Positions 24,024 through 32,022 of a DNA stretch of 45,492 nucleotides are shown one piece after another. How positions within the stretch are numbered: position 1 is the first letter of the stretch; the number at the start of each line of letters is the position of its first letter. The notes below the pieces were generated by a model. The model ran no database searches, was not told where the DNA came from, and worked only from the letters and a program-made list of their open reading frames with translations. This DNA comes from Opitutaceae bacterium (GTDB lineage Bacteria > Verrucomicrobiota > Verrucomicrobiia > Opitutales > Opitutaceae): NCBI GenBank assembly GCA_016795565.1, contig JAEUGW010000029.1:1-45492 (forward strand), written 5' to 3'. A program made the position numbers and the translations under genes.

Positions 24024-24323
24024 GTGGCCGAAACCAAAACCAGGAAAACTCCCCGCGCCGCGCAGGCTCCGCAGCCCCAGCGGTCCGAGGTGTGGCGCGT
24101 CGTCGTGCTCAACGACCCGGTCAACCGCATGTCCTATGTGGTGATGGTCCTGCGCCGGGTCTTCGGCTTTGCGGAGGAACGGGCGCGCAAGCACATGCTC
24201 GAGGTCCATGAGCAGGGCCGCTCGGTGCTGTGGTCCGGCACCCGCGAGCAGGCCGAGGCCTATGTCTTCGCGTTGCAACAGTGGCACCTGACCGCCGTGA
24301 TCCAGCCCGAGCCGCCGGCATGA
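24024..24323 (+). CDS. clpS: ATP-dependent Clp protease adaptor ClpS
   Basis: A 99-residue cytoplasmic adaptor that delivers N-degron substrates to ClpAP. The core VWRVVVLNDPVNRMSYVVMVL carries the ND-P-N motif of the substrate pocket. VFGFAEERARKHMLEVHEQG and VLWSGTREQAEAYVFALQQWHL follow, giving nearly full family coverage after a 20-residue basic N-terminal extension. The start is the GTG at 24024, two bases past the proS stop. The following gene overlaps by ATGA. No clpA is in the window. Confidence 0.92.
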   Translation: MAETKTRKTPRAAQAPQPQRSEVWRVVVLNDPVNRMSYVVMVLRRVFGFAEERARKHMLEVHEQGRSVLWSGTREQAEAYVFALQQWHLTAVIQPEPPA

Positions 24324-24781
24324 AGCGCGTCGAGATCAAGCTGAACATCAGCGCCGTGGCCCCGCTGCTCGATATCATCAAGCAGGCGGCCGACGATCTG
24401 CGCGGCCAACTGGCGATCCGGGCGACCTTTCCCGAGCACGATGAGGAATTCAACGAGACCTGGACCGCCGAGCTGCTCGCCGGCCAGAACAGCGATGTGC
24501 GCGAGCTGCTCGGCCTGTTTGGCTCGGAGTTTTTTGCCGAGGGCAGCATCGCGATCGACTCGCGCAACAGCGACTCGCTGCTGCGGGGCTGCTCGGCGCT
24601 GCGCATCCAGATCCTGAGCCACTGGCTGCAGGGCATCCCCACCGACCTGCTGGAGGAGGAGGATGTGCCGCCCGAGGCGATCGCCGACGCGGTGCGGGTG
24701 CCCTTCGCGGCTTATACCTTTCTCGACCAGGTGCAGAAGATCATCCTCGAACACCTCGACCCGCTGGCGGCGGAGGCGTGA
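24320..24781 (+). CDS. Conserved ClpS-linked hypothetical protein (possibly DUF2017-like)
   Basis: 153 residues, acidic and largely helical, with no signal peptide. Recognisable stretches are ELLGLFGSEFFAEGSIAIDS and LRIQILSHWLQGIPTDLLEE. In actinobacteria a DUF2017 gene regularly follows clpS, and size and context fit here, but I cannot confirm homology by eye. The start overlaps the clpS stop (ATGA), so co-translation and a link to ClpS-directed proteolysis are reasonable inferences. Confidence 0.65.
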   Translation: MKRVEIKLNISAVAPLLDIIKQAADDLRGQLAIRATFPEHDEEFNETWTAELLAGQNSDVRELLGLFGSEFFAEGSIAIDSRNSDSLLRGCSALRIQILSHWLQGIPTDLLEEEDVPPEAIADAVRVPFAAYTFLDQVQKIILEHLDPLAAEA

Positions 24782-24788
24782 GGAGCGG

Positions 24789-24840
24789 CTGTAGCGGCGG
24801 TCTGTGACCGCCGGACGACGCTCATAGAGCGCCGCAACAG
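24789..24840. repeat. Paired-hairpin repeat (CTGTAGCGGCGG family)
   Basis: The arms at 24789-24813 and 24816-24840 are inverted, diverged copies of the family at 8436 and 15442. The right arm's hairpin has GACGCTC/GAGCGCC with a G-T pair, so pairing is kept. It lies eight bases after the stop of the ClpS-linked gene and could act as its terminator or an mRNA-stabilising hairpin. Confidence 0.8.
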
Positions 24841-24870
24841 AAATACGGGATATGCGCGAAGGATTCGCAT

Positions 24871-24898
24871 TTGACGGGCCGGGGGAGTGGCGTAGCGT
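24871..24898 (+). promoter_or_regulatory. Promoter of the 6S RNA gene
   Basis: TTGACG at 24871-24876 and TAGCGT at 24893-24898 are separated by 16 bp. Initiation would fall about six to eight bases later, at about 24904-24906, exactly where the closing stem of the predicted 6S RNA begins. Confidence 0.55.
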
Positions 24899-24903
24899 CC
24901 TCG

Positions 24904-25088
24904 CCGACGCCCTGTAGTGTTCGAGGTGCTCCATATAACGCTCTTTGCCTTTGCTATAATTTGGGAGCCGCTGACAGGCGGGCTGATGCCAGGCCGTAAA
25001 TCGGAAGGCAGAAGGTCCGCCGAGTGGTGCCCACCTTTAACTTAAAAAGGACATGAGCTCCGGGGCACACGGCACCGGCGGGGCGTCA
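24904..25088 (+). ncRNA. ssrS: 6S RNA
   Basis: This RNA of about 185 nt would fold as 6S RNA, which binds housekeeping RNA polymerase by imitating an open promoter. The closing stem pairs GACGCCC (24906-24912) with GGGCGTC (25081-25087). A second helix pairs GTGCTCC (24926-24932) with GGGGCAC (25062-25068). A large bubble follows, 24933-24962 on the 5' side. The 3' side carries the small hairpin CCTTT/AAAGG (25034-25050), as in E. coli 6S (CACCTTGAA...). The long apical arm includes GGCGG/CCGCC, TGCC/GGCA and CCG/CGG. TGTTCG near the 5' end and CGGCGGGGCG near the 3' end echo E. coli 6S. Length, fold and a well-placed promoter agree. Confidence 0.75.
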
Positions 25089-25102
25089 TCTATTTCTCCA
25101 CC

Positions 25103-25450
25103 ATGAATCCGCTCTACTATTCCCTCCTGCATGTCTTCGCGCTGTTCGTGTTGGCCGCCCACACGTTCATGGCCTTCGCCAACCCGGCGCCCGAGAACCG
25201 CAAGCGCACGATGATGATCACGGGCATCGCCAGCCTGCTGGTCATCGGTTCGGCCGGCGGCCTGATGGCCCGGCACGGCTATTCGTGGGGCAGCGGCTGG
25301 GTCATCGTGAAGCTCGTCTGCTGGCTCGGTCTGTCCGGCATCGCCGGCATTGTCTATCGGCGCCCGCAACTGCGCGGGGTGCTGGCGTCAGTCGCCATGG
25401 CATTGATCCTGACCGCCCTGGTCATGGTCTATCTGGTGCGAACGATGTGA
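25103..25450 (+). CDS. Small four-helix membrane protein (SirB-like?)
   Basis: 115 residues with four hydrophobic segments: LLHVFALFVLAAHTFMAFA, MMITGIASLLVIGSAGGLMA, WVIVKLVCWLGLSGIAGIVY and VLASVAMALILTALVMVYLV. The layout (helix with an early His, then W-V-I-V-K-L) recalls the SirB family, but the match is weak and no function can be assigned. It starts 15 bp after the 6S RNA. Its stop overlaps the GTG start of the polymerase (GTGA), so the two are probably co-translated. Confidence 0.7.
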   Translation: MNPLYYSLLHVFALFVLAAHTFMAFANPAPENRKRTMMITGIASLLVIGSAGGLMARHGYSWGSGWVIVKLVCWLGLSGIAGIVYRRPQLRGVLASVAMALILTALVMVYLVRTM

Positions 25451-27621
25451 GTGCGGACACGCTGGTCGGGCTGTGGATTGACGACGCCGGGCAGGTTCAC
25501 GGTTGCTACACCACGCCGGCCGGGGGGCGCGAGGAACGCACGGAGGTTTTCAAGCCGTTCGCCTGGCTGGGAGCCGAGATGCCGCACGACGGTGTCCGCT
25601 TTGAGCGACTGAAAGGCGAGGGGAAGTTCGTCTGGCTGGCGCAGGCGGAGTCGCTGGCGACCTTCGGGGTATTCTGCAAGGCAGTGCCCGAGGGCGCGGC
25701 GCTTGATATGCTCAAGCCCTACGAGAGCCAGTGGCTCCTGCAGCAGCGGGCGCGGCTGTATGCGGAGATGAAGTTTGCGGATCTGCGGCGCTGCCAGCTC
25801 GACATCGAGACCGGGGCGGCGGAGCCGGGGGCGTTCAGCGATGCGCGGAACCCCGGCGACCGCGTGCTGGCCATCGGACTGCAATGCGGCGCACGGCGCG
25901 AGCTCCTGGCGCTGGAGGAGGAAAGCGATGCCGGCGAGAAGCGGCTGCTGCTGGCCTTCAACGACCGGTTGCGCGAACTGGATCCCGACGTCGTCGAGGG
26001 GCACAACCTCTTCAAGTTCGACCTCGATTACCTGCGGATCCGCGCCAAGCGCCACAAGGTGCCGTGTGCGTGGGGCCGCTTCGGCCTCAACGCGGAGTTC
26101 CGCAACAGCCGCCTGAAGGTGGCCGAGCGCTGGATTGATTTCCCCCGCTGCGACCTGCCGGGCCGGGCGGTCATCGACACCTACCTGCTGGTTCAGCTCT
26201 ACGACATCACCGCACGCGAGATGACGGCCTACGGCTTGAAGGACGCGGCGGTCTATTTCGGCATCACGCCGGAATCCGGCGAGGGGCGCACCTACATCGA
26301 CGGGGCGCAGATCCAGCAGGCCTTCCGCTCCGACCGGCAGAAATTCCTGGCCTACCTCGCGGACGACCTGCGCGAGACGAGGGGGCTGGCGGACGTGCTG
26401 CTGCCGACCTATTTCGAGCAGGCGCGCGCCTTTCCGATCCTGCTGCAGGATGCGGCGCTGCGCGGCACCGCCGGCAAGGTGGACCTGCTGTTCCTGGAGG
26501 AATACTATCACGCCCGCGCCAGTTGCCCGGCGCCGGTGGACATCGCGCCCTTCGAAGGCGGCTTCACCCGCAGCTTTCAGGAAGGTGTCTTCCGGCACGT
26601 GCTGCATTTCGACGTGGCCTCGCTTTATCCGAGCCTGCTGCTGCAGATGAACCGCAACCCGCGGAGCGATGCGCTCGGGGTGTTCATCCCGATGCTCCGC
26701 CGCTTGCGCGAATACCGGCTGAAATACAAGCAGCTCGCCCGGACGGCCCCGACGGCGGCGGAGCGCGACGAGGCGCAGGCGAGGCAAGCCACCTTCAAGA
26801 TCCTCATCAATTCCTTCTACGGCTATCTCGGCTTTTCGGGCGCGCGGTTCGGGGATGGCGACCTGGCGGCCGAGGTCACCCGGCGCGGCCGCGAGCTGTT
26901 GCAGGCGCTCATCGCCGAGTTCCAGAAACACGGTTGCACCATCCTCGAGGCGGACACGGACGGCATTTACCTTTCCGCCGAAAAATATTTCTCCCAGCCC
27001 GGGGAGTTGCTGGCCCGGGTGGGGACGATCCTGCCCGACGGCATCGAACTGGAGCACGACGGCACCTACGACGCGATGTTCTGCTACAAGGCGAAGAACT
27101 ACGCGCTCGCGGCTGGCGGCGAGATCACCCTGCGCGGCTCGGCGCTGCGGTCCCGCGGCATCGAGCCCTTTCTCAAGCGCCTGGGCGACCAGCTCATCGC
27201 GTTTCTGCTCGGGGTCTCCCCGGGGTCACCGGCGGCGGAAATCGAGCGCCTGCGGCGGGAGATTGCCGCCGGCACCCATCCCGCGGCGGACCTGGCGAAA
27301 ACCGAATCACTCAGCCAGAATCCGGAAACCTACCAGCAGTGGGTGGCCGGCGGCGGCAAACCGCGGCGCGCGGCGGCGGAGGTCGCGCTCCAGATGAATC
27401 CCCGCCCGCGCATGGGCGAGCGCGTCACCTATTTCATCGGCACCCGGGTGAAGGGGCAGACCGCCGACTGGCAGCGGGCGCGGCCGCTCGCGGCGCACGA
27501 TCCCATCTCCGCGCCCTACGACCCTGTATATTACCTGGGAAAAATCGACGACTGGCTGGAACGTTATGGACGTTATGCGGGGATTCAGCCACAAGCAGCG
27601 CAGCAAGAAATGTCCCTCTGA
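25447..27621 (+). CDS. Family-B DNA polymerase
   Basis: A 724-residue replicative/repair-type polymerase with 3'-5' exonuclease. Exo I is LDIET (Asp at about residue 119), Exo II GHNLFKFDLDYL, and Exo III YLADDLRET. Polymerase motif A is DVASLYPSLLL (Asp 389), motif B KILINSFYGYLGFSG (from 451) and motif C EADTDGIYL (Asp 503). All catalytic acids are present, so it should be active. It is slightly shorter than E. coli Pol II (783 residues), and its N-terminal domain differs. I see no SOS box upstream. The GTG start at 25447 overlaps the previous stop. The gene ends TGATG with the next one. Confidence 0.88.
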   Translation: MSADTLVGLWIDDAGQVHGCYTTPAGGREERTEVFKPFAWLGAEMPHDGVRFERLKGEGKFVWLAQAESLATFGVFCKAVPEGAALDMLKPYESQWLLQQRARLYAEMKFADLRRCQLDIETGAAEPGAFSDARNPGDRVLAIGLQCGARRELLALEEESDAGEKRLLLAFNDRLRELDPDVVEGHNLFKFDLDYLRIRAKRHKVPCAWGRFGLNAEFRNSRLKVAERWIDFPRCDLPGRAVIDTYLLVQLYDITAREMTAYGLKDAAVYFGITPESGEGRTYIDGAQIQQAFRSDRQKFLAYLADDLRETRGLADVLLPTYFEQARAFPILLQDAALRGTAGKVDLLFLEEYYHARASCPAPVDIAPFEGGFTRSFQEGVFRHVLHFDVASLYPSLLLQMNRNPRSDALGVFIPMLRRLREYRLKYKQLARTAPTAAERDEAQARQATFKILINSFYGYLGFSGARFGDGDLAAEVTRRGRELLQALIAEFQKHGCTILEADTDGIYLSAEKYFSQPGELLARVGTILPDGIELEHDGTYDAMFCYKAKNYALAAGGEITLRGSALRSRGIEPFLKRLGDQLIAFLLGVSPGSPAAEIERLRREIAAGTHPAADLAKTESLSQNPETYQQWVAGGGKPRRAAAEVALQMNPRPRMGERVTYFIGTRVKGQTADWQRARPLAAHDPISAPYDPVYYLGKIDDWLERYGRYAGIQPQAAQQEMSL

Positions 27622-29105
27622 TGATTCGCACGCGCATCTGCCTCTACGTTTTGCTGCTGACCCCGCTCGCGGTCTATTGGCAGACCATCTTTCACGACTA
27701 CGGCCAGCGGAACGATTATGCCTATCTGCGCGTCGCGCGGGAGGAACCCGGCAGACTCGTGAAGCTCACCGCCTCGCACGGCCGCCCGCTCAACGGCGCG
27801 CTGTTGGAGACCAGCTTTGGCGTGACCCCCGATGTCTCCCAACTGCCCTGGTTGCGGCTGGCCACCGTGCTGTTGCTGACGCTGCTGGCGCTGGCCGTGT
27901 GGCGGCAACTCTACCAGTCCGGCTGGACGGAGATCGAGTCGGCCGCGATTGGGCTGGGCCTTGTCCTGTTGCCCGCGGCCCAGGTCACCGCCGGCTGGGC
28001 CAGCGCCTGGCCGCAGGCCTTGGCCCTGCTGCTCGGCGCGGCCGGATTCTCGGCGATCGAGACCGAGCTCGAGCGCGGGGGCCTCAAGCGCTACGTGGCG
28101 GTGCTGGGCGGCTGCATGATCTACGCCCTGGCCACGCTGATCTACCAGTCCAACGCGCTCTTTCCCGTCGTGCTGATTGCCGCCGTGCTGCTGGCGCGCA
28201 CCGGACGTGAGCCGATGTCGGACATCAAGTGGCTGGGCTATCACCTCGGCACCCTGGTGACCGGCCTGGCGGCCGGATATTTTCTGGTGCAGGCGTTGTT
28301 CACCAACGGCGTGTTTCGCGAATCGGCCAGGATGCAGCTGGAGGCCAATCCGATCACCAAGGTTGGCTGGTTTTTCTGGCAGCCGTTGGCCGATGCGCTC
28401 GCGCTCTTCGCCCTGCGGGACGACCACGGCACGGGGATGGCGATTTTCTGGGGCGCGGTGCTCGTCGTGCTCGGCCTCATCGCCCTGGGATTCCGCCCGG
28501 CGGCCGCCGCGACTGAGCCCTGGTGGAAACGGAAATGGGTCTGGTGCCTCATCATCCTGCCGTTCGCGGCCCACGCGATCAGCCTGGCGGCGTCGGAGCG
28601 TTCCACCGCCTACCGGGTGCTCCTGCCCTTGTCGGGCCTGGTGCTTGTGCTCGCGGTTCATGCGTTGCGCGCCATCACGACGGCGCGGGGCATCAAGCCC
28701 CTGCCGCATTACCTGGGCCTGGGTTTTCTGGCGACAGGTGCGGCGTGGCTCGCCCACCAACAGGCCTTCCATCTGATCGCCGAGCCGCAGGGCCACGAAT
28801 GGAACCTGGTGCAAGGCGCCGTGCTGCGCTCCAATTTCACCCATCCGACGACCGTTTTCTGCATCCTCCCGACCCTCGGGGATCGCAGCACGGAGCGGAT
28901 TTATGGCGATGAGTTCGGCTCGCTTTCCAGCAATGACGCCGGGGTGGCGGGGGAGATGGTCAAGGCCGCGCTCCGGGAGCGCTTCGGGCCCAAGCTGCCC
29001 AAGGGCGGCAGCTACACCTTTGCCTCCGGAACGGAGGCGCCGCCGCCCAAGGCCTACGACGTGGTGATCGACATGCGGCGCCTGAAGCTGCGGAAGGCGC
29101 TGTAG
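27621..29105 (+). CDS. Polytopic membrane protein, glycosyltransferase-like topology
   Basis: 494 residues with about nine or ten membrane helices and a C-terminal soluble domain of about 110 residues (from HLIAEPQGHEWNLVQGAVLR). The first extracytoplasmic loop (FHDYGQRNDYAYLRVAREEP) with paired Asp/Tyr residues and the overall layout resemble GtrII-type or C-type membrane glycosyltransferases. I recognise no firm family. The ATG overlaps the polymerase stop (TGATG), making the last gene of a 25103-29105 operon. Its link to a DNA polymerase is unclear. Confidence 0.65.
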   Translation: MIRTRICLYVLLLTPLAVYWQTIFHDYGQRNDYAYLRVAREEPGRLVKLTASHGRPLNGALLETSFGVTPDVSQLPWLRLATVLLLTLLALAVWRQLYQSGWTEIESAAIGLGLVLLPAAQVTAGWASAWPQALALLLGAAGFSAIETELERGGLKRYVAVLGGCMIYALATLIYQSNALFPVVLIAAVLLARTGREPMSDIKWLGYHLGTLVTGLAAGYFLVQALFTNGVFRESARMQLEANPITKVGWFFWQPLADALALFALRDDHGTGMAIFWGAVLVVLGLIALGFRPAAAATEPWWKRKWVWCLIILPFAAHAISLAASERSTAYRVLLPLSGLVLVLAVHALRAITTARGIKPLPHYLGLGFLATGAAWLAHQQAFHLIAEPQGHEWNLVQGAVLRSNFTHPTTVFCILPTLGDRSTERIYGDEFGSLSSNDAGVAGEMVKAALRERFGPKLPKGGSYTFASGTEAPPPKAYDVVIDMRRLKLRKAL

Positions 29106-29115
29106 CGCCCGCGCC

Positions 29116-31362
29116 TCAGGACCACTGCAGGTCGGTCCTGCTGATGGGCAACTGCCGGATGCGCCTGCCGGTGGCCGCAAAGATGGCGTTGCAGATTGCC
29201 GGGGGCACCACCGGATAGCCGGGCTCACCCAGACCGGTGGGCGGGTTCTTGCTCTGGATGAAATTGACGGACATGGCCGGGGTTTCCGGCGAGCGCAGCA
29301 GGGGGTAGTCGTGAAAATTGCTCTGCACCGCGCGGCCGCGGTCAAAGGTCAGCTCCTGCAGCCAGGCCGTGCTCAGCCCGTCAATGATGGAGCCCTGAAT
29401 CTGGTTTTCCGCGCCACTGAGGTTGATGATGGGGCCCACATCGACCGCGGCAGTCACCCGGCGCACGCGGAGCACGCCGGCCGGGGTGACGGCGACTTCC
29501 GCGACCATGGCGACATAGCCGGAGTGGCTGAAATGAAACGCGATGCCTCGGCCTTCACCCCGGGGCAGCGGGCCTGACCACCCGGCCTTTTCCGCCGCGA
29601 GCCGCACGACGGCCTTCATGCGTCCGGCGTCATAGGGCGCCCCGCGCTGGCCCGGGCTGGGCGGCACGACGCGATCGTCGCCGAGGAGTTCCAGCCGGAA
29701 TTCCACCGGGTCGCGACCGGCGGCGTGGGCCAGCTCGTCGATGAAACTTTGCATGACAAAGGCCAGCCCGTTGCTGCCGGGCGCGCGCATCGGCCCGGTC
29801 GGCACGATCGTGGACAGGATGGACTGCTCGAGGCGGTAGTTGGGAATGAAGCGCGCGGGCAACTCATCCGGGCTCAGGGTGGCGCCCGAGGAGGGACGCT
29901 CGGTGTTCCGGAGGCCGAAGGTCACGAAGTGATTGTGCCAGGCGCTGAGTTTGCCCGCCGCATCCACGGCTCCCTTGAGAAAATGATAACCGGCCGGCCG
30001 GTGATGGCAGTCATGCCGCATGTCGTCCTCGCGGGTCCAGGTGAGCTTGACGGGTGCTCCTCCCGTGCGGAGGGCGATGGCGGCGGCCTCGACCATGTAG
30101 TCGTTGGCGAGCCGGCGACCGAAGCCGCCGCCGGCGCGCACGAGATTCAGTTTCAGCTTCTCCTTCGGGATTTTCAGCGTGTCGGCGACGAGCTGCTGGC
30201 CGGCGCCGGGGGTCTGCGAGGTGGTCCAGAACTCGATGCCGCCATCCTCCTTCGCCCAGGCGGTGCAGCCCTGCGGCTCGAGGGTGGCGTGGTTGAGGAA
30301 CGGATAGGAATAGGCTGCCTCCACGAGCTTGCCGGCGGCGAATGCCGTCGCGACATCGCCGTCGTTCCGCACCCGCTTGCCGCCGGCTTTGGCCGCCAAC
30401 GCCGCGCGGGCGGCGTAGTCCGCGCTGCTGTGGCCCGGACCGGCGGATTCATCCCACTCGACCTGCAGCTGGCGCTTGGCCGAGAAGGCGGCCCAAGTGG
30501 ACTCGGCGATGATGGCAACGCCCGGCAGCAGGCCGCTCAAATTGTCCGTTCCCTCGACGATGAAGGCATCGCGCACTCCCGGCAGCCCCTTGATGTGGGC
30601 GAGGTTGGCTCCGAGCACCTTGCCGCCATAGACGGGGCATTTCTCGTAGGCCGCGTAAACCATGCCCGGCAGGCGCTGGTCGATGCCGAACAGGGCGCGG
30701 CCGGTGACGATGGCCGGGTTGTCCACGCCGCCGACGCGCGCGCCGAGGATTTTGAACTCACTTTCGCTCTTCAGCTTGATGTCACGCTCGTCGGGGATGG
30801 GCAGCGTGGCGGCCGTGGTCGCGAGTGCGCCGTAGGTGAGGCGTCGCCCGGTGGCGGCGTGGATGACCTCGCCCTTGTCGGTCGAAAGCTCCTCGACCCG
30901 GACTTGCCAGGTCTGGGCGGCGGCCGCCAGGAGCATGGCCCGGGCGGTCGCGCCGGCGCGGCGGAGGAGCAGGTAGTTGTCCGGGGTGGAGCGGCTGCCG
31001 CCGGCGAACTGCGCGCCGACATCGCCCCGCAGGCCCGCCTGCTCGATGACGACCTTGGAAAAATCCGCATCGAGCTCTTCCGCCACGATCATCGGCAGGG
31101 AAGTCCGCACGCCCTGGCCCGTCTCGGGGTTCTTGGCCAGGATCGTGATGATGTTTTGCGGGGTGATCTTGATGAAGGGCCCGGGGGTAAAAATCTTGGC
31201 CGTGTCGTCGAGTGCCGGGGCGGCCTGCGCCCAAGCCTCGCCGGGCAGAGCCAGACCCAGCATGAAGCCGCCGCCGGACAGGGCGGTGACGCGGAGGAAG
31301 TCGCGGCGGGAGAACGCCGCCGACGCGGCGAGTGAGGGTGAAGGTGAGGGGGTGGGCTTCAT
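29116..31362 (-). CDS. Molybdopterin-binding subunit of an aldehyde/isoquinoline oxidoreductase (IorB-like)
   Basis: 748 residues with a twin-arginine signal ([20 protein letters not shown]), so it should be exported folded through Tat. The molybdenum-binding subunit of the xanthine dehydrogenase family follows. Landmarks are [20 protein letters not shown], the central [34 protein letters not shown] and the C-terminal catalytic segment [20 protein letters not shown], which includes the conserved Glu. No FAD subunit is present, as in the two-subunit isoquinoline 1-oxidoreductase group. It overlaps the iron-sulfur subunit by ATGA. The electron acceptor (perhaps a cytochrome) is not encoded here. 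Confidence 0.88.
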   Translation of the reverse strand: MKPTPSPSPSLAASAAFSRRDFLRVTALSGGGFMLGLALPGEAWAQAAPALDDTAKIFTPGPFIKITPQNIITILAKNPETGQGVRTSLPMIVAEELDADFSKVVIEQAGLRGDVGAQFAGGSRSTPDNYLLLRRAGATARAMLLAAAAQTWQVRVEELSTDKGEVIHAATGRRLTYGALATTAATLPIPDERDIKLKSESEFKILGARVGGVDNPAIVTGRALFGIDQRLPGMVYAAYEKCPVYGGKVLGANLAHIKGLPGVRDAFIVEGTDNLSGLLPGVAIIAESTWAAFSAKRQLQVEWDESAGPGHSSADYAARAALAAKAGGKRVRNDGDVATAFAAGKLVEAAYSYPFLNHATLEPQGCTAWAKEDGGIEFWTTSQTPGAGQQLVADTLKIPKEKLKLNLVRAGGGFGRRLANDYMVEAAAIALRTGGAPVKLTWTREDDMRHDCHHRPAGYHFLKGAVDAAGKLSAWHNHFVTFGLRNTERPSSGATLSPDELPARFIPNYRLEQSILSTIVPTGPMRAPGSNGLAFVMQSFIDELAHAAGRDPVEFRLELLGDDRVVPPSPGQRGAPYDAGRMKAVVRLAAEKAGWSGPLPRGEGRGIAFHFSHSGYVAMVAEVAVTPAGVLRVRRVTAAVDVGPIINLSGAENQIQGSIIDGLSTAWLQELTFDRGRAVQSNFHDYPLLRSPETPAMSVNFIQSKNPPTGLGEPGYPVVPPAICNAIFAATGRRIRQLPISRTDLQWS

Positions 31363-31835
31363 GGCCGGGCCCCCTTCTGCAGGGCAACGGCGGCCTCCTG
31401 CACGGCGGCGCGGATGCGGAGGTAGGTGCCGCAACGGCAGAGATTGTTCGCCAAGGCACCGTCAATCTCCTCCGCCGTGGGCGCGGGGTTGCTCTTGAGG
31501 AAGGCGGCGGCGGTCATGATCTGGCCGGCCTGGCAGTAGCCGCATTGCGGCACGTCGTGCTCGCACCAAGCTTGCTGAAGCGGGTGGCGGCCGTCGGGTG
31601 ACAGGCCTTCAATCGTGGTGACCTCCGCTCCGTCCACGGCCGCGACCGGCGTCTGGCAGGAGCGGATGGGCACGCCATTGAGGTGCACGGTGCAAGCACC
31701 GCAGAGGCCGAGTCCGCAGCCGTATTTGGTGCCGGTGAGGCCGAGGGTGTCGCGCAGCACCCACAGCAACGGGGTGTCGGCGGAAACATTCGCCGGGCGC
31801 GACTGCCCGTTGATTTTCAGGGTGTAGGCGGGCAT
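31359..31835 (-). CDS. 2Fe-2S subunit of the molybdenum hydroxylase (IorA-like)
   Basis: 158 residues with two [2Fe-2S] domains. The plant-type site is [15 protein letters not shown] (Cys near residues 40, 45 and 48, with a fourth at 60). The second site is [10 protein letters not shown] with CRCGTY near the C-terminus. It would pass electrons from the molybdenum centre to an outside acceptor. The start ATG at 31835 gives [16 protein letters not shown]. It has no export signal of its own, so it is expected to travel with its Tat-signal partner. The gene is first of a two-gene unit. About 190 bp separate it from the ADOP gene upstream. Confidence 0.9.
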   Translation of the reverse strand: MPAYTLKINGQSRPANVSADTPLLWVLRDTLGLTGTKYGCGLGLCGACTVHLNGVPIRSCQTPVAAVDGAEVTTIEGLSPDGRHPLQQAWCEHDVPQCGYCQAGQIMTAAAFLKSNPAPTAEEIDGALANNLCRCGTYLRIRAAVQEAAVALQKGARP

Positions 31836-31944
31836 GGGGTAACCCGATGCTGCGGAGCCACGCCGGAGCGTCAACGCTTGGATGGGGCGAGTAGGGCGTG
31901 GGAGGAACGCGCAGTCCCACCTGCCACGCCCTCCTGGCGGAGTC

Positions 31945-32011
31945 TTTCTCGTTCTCCTCCTCTCGTCGGGATCCGCTGAAAGAGAACGAGCAAGAGCCGG
32001 AGAACGAGAAC
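31945..32011. repeat. Inverted pair of hexad (KTTCTC) arrays
   Basis: The left arm (31945-31965) reads TTTCTC, GTTCTC, CTCCTC. The right arm (31979-32011), read on the minus strand, is GTTCTC, GTTCTC, CGGCTC, TTGCTC, GTTCTC, TTTC. The pair follows the stop of the first ADOP gene (TAA at 32023-32025) by 11 bp. Confidence 0.7.
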
Positions 32012-32022
32012 CGTTGGCGCGA

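Noticed and set aside
24955..24960. TATAAT as a promoter for the gene at 25103
   Set aside because: It lies within the central bubble of the predicted 6S RNA, and no -35 element is placed properly. The TTGACG/TAGCGT pair upstream fits better.
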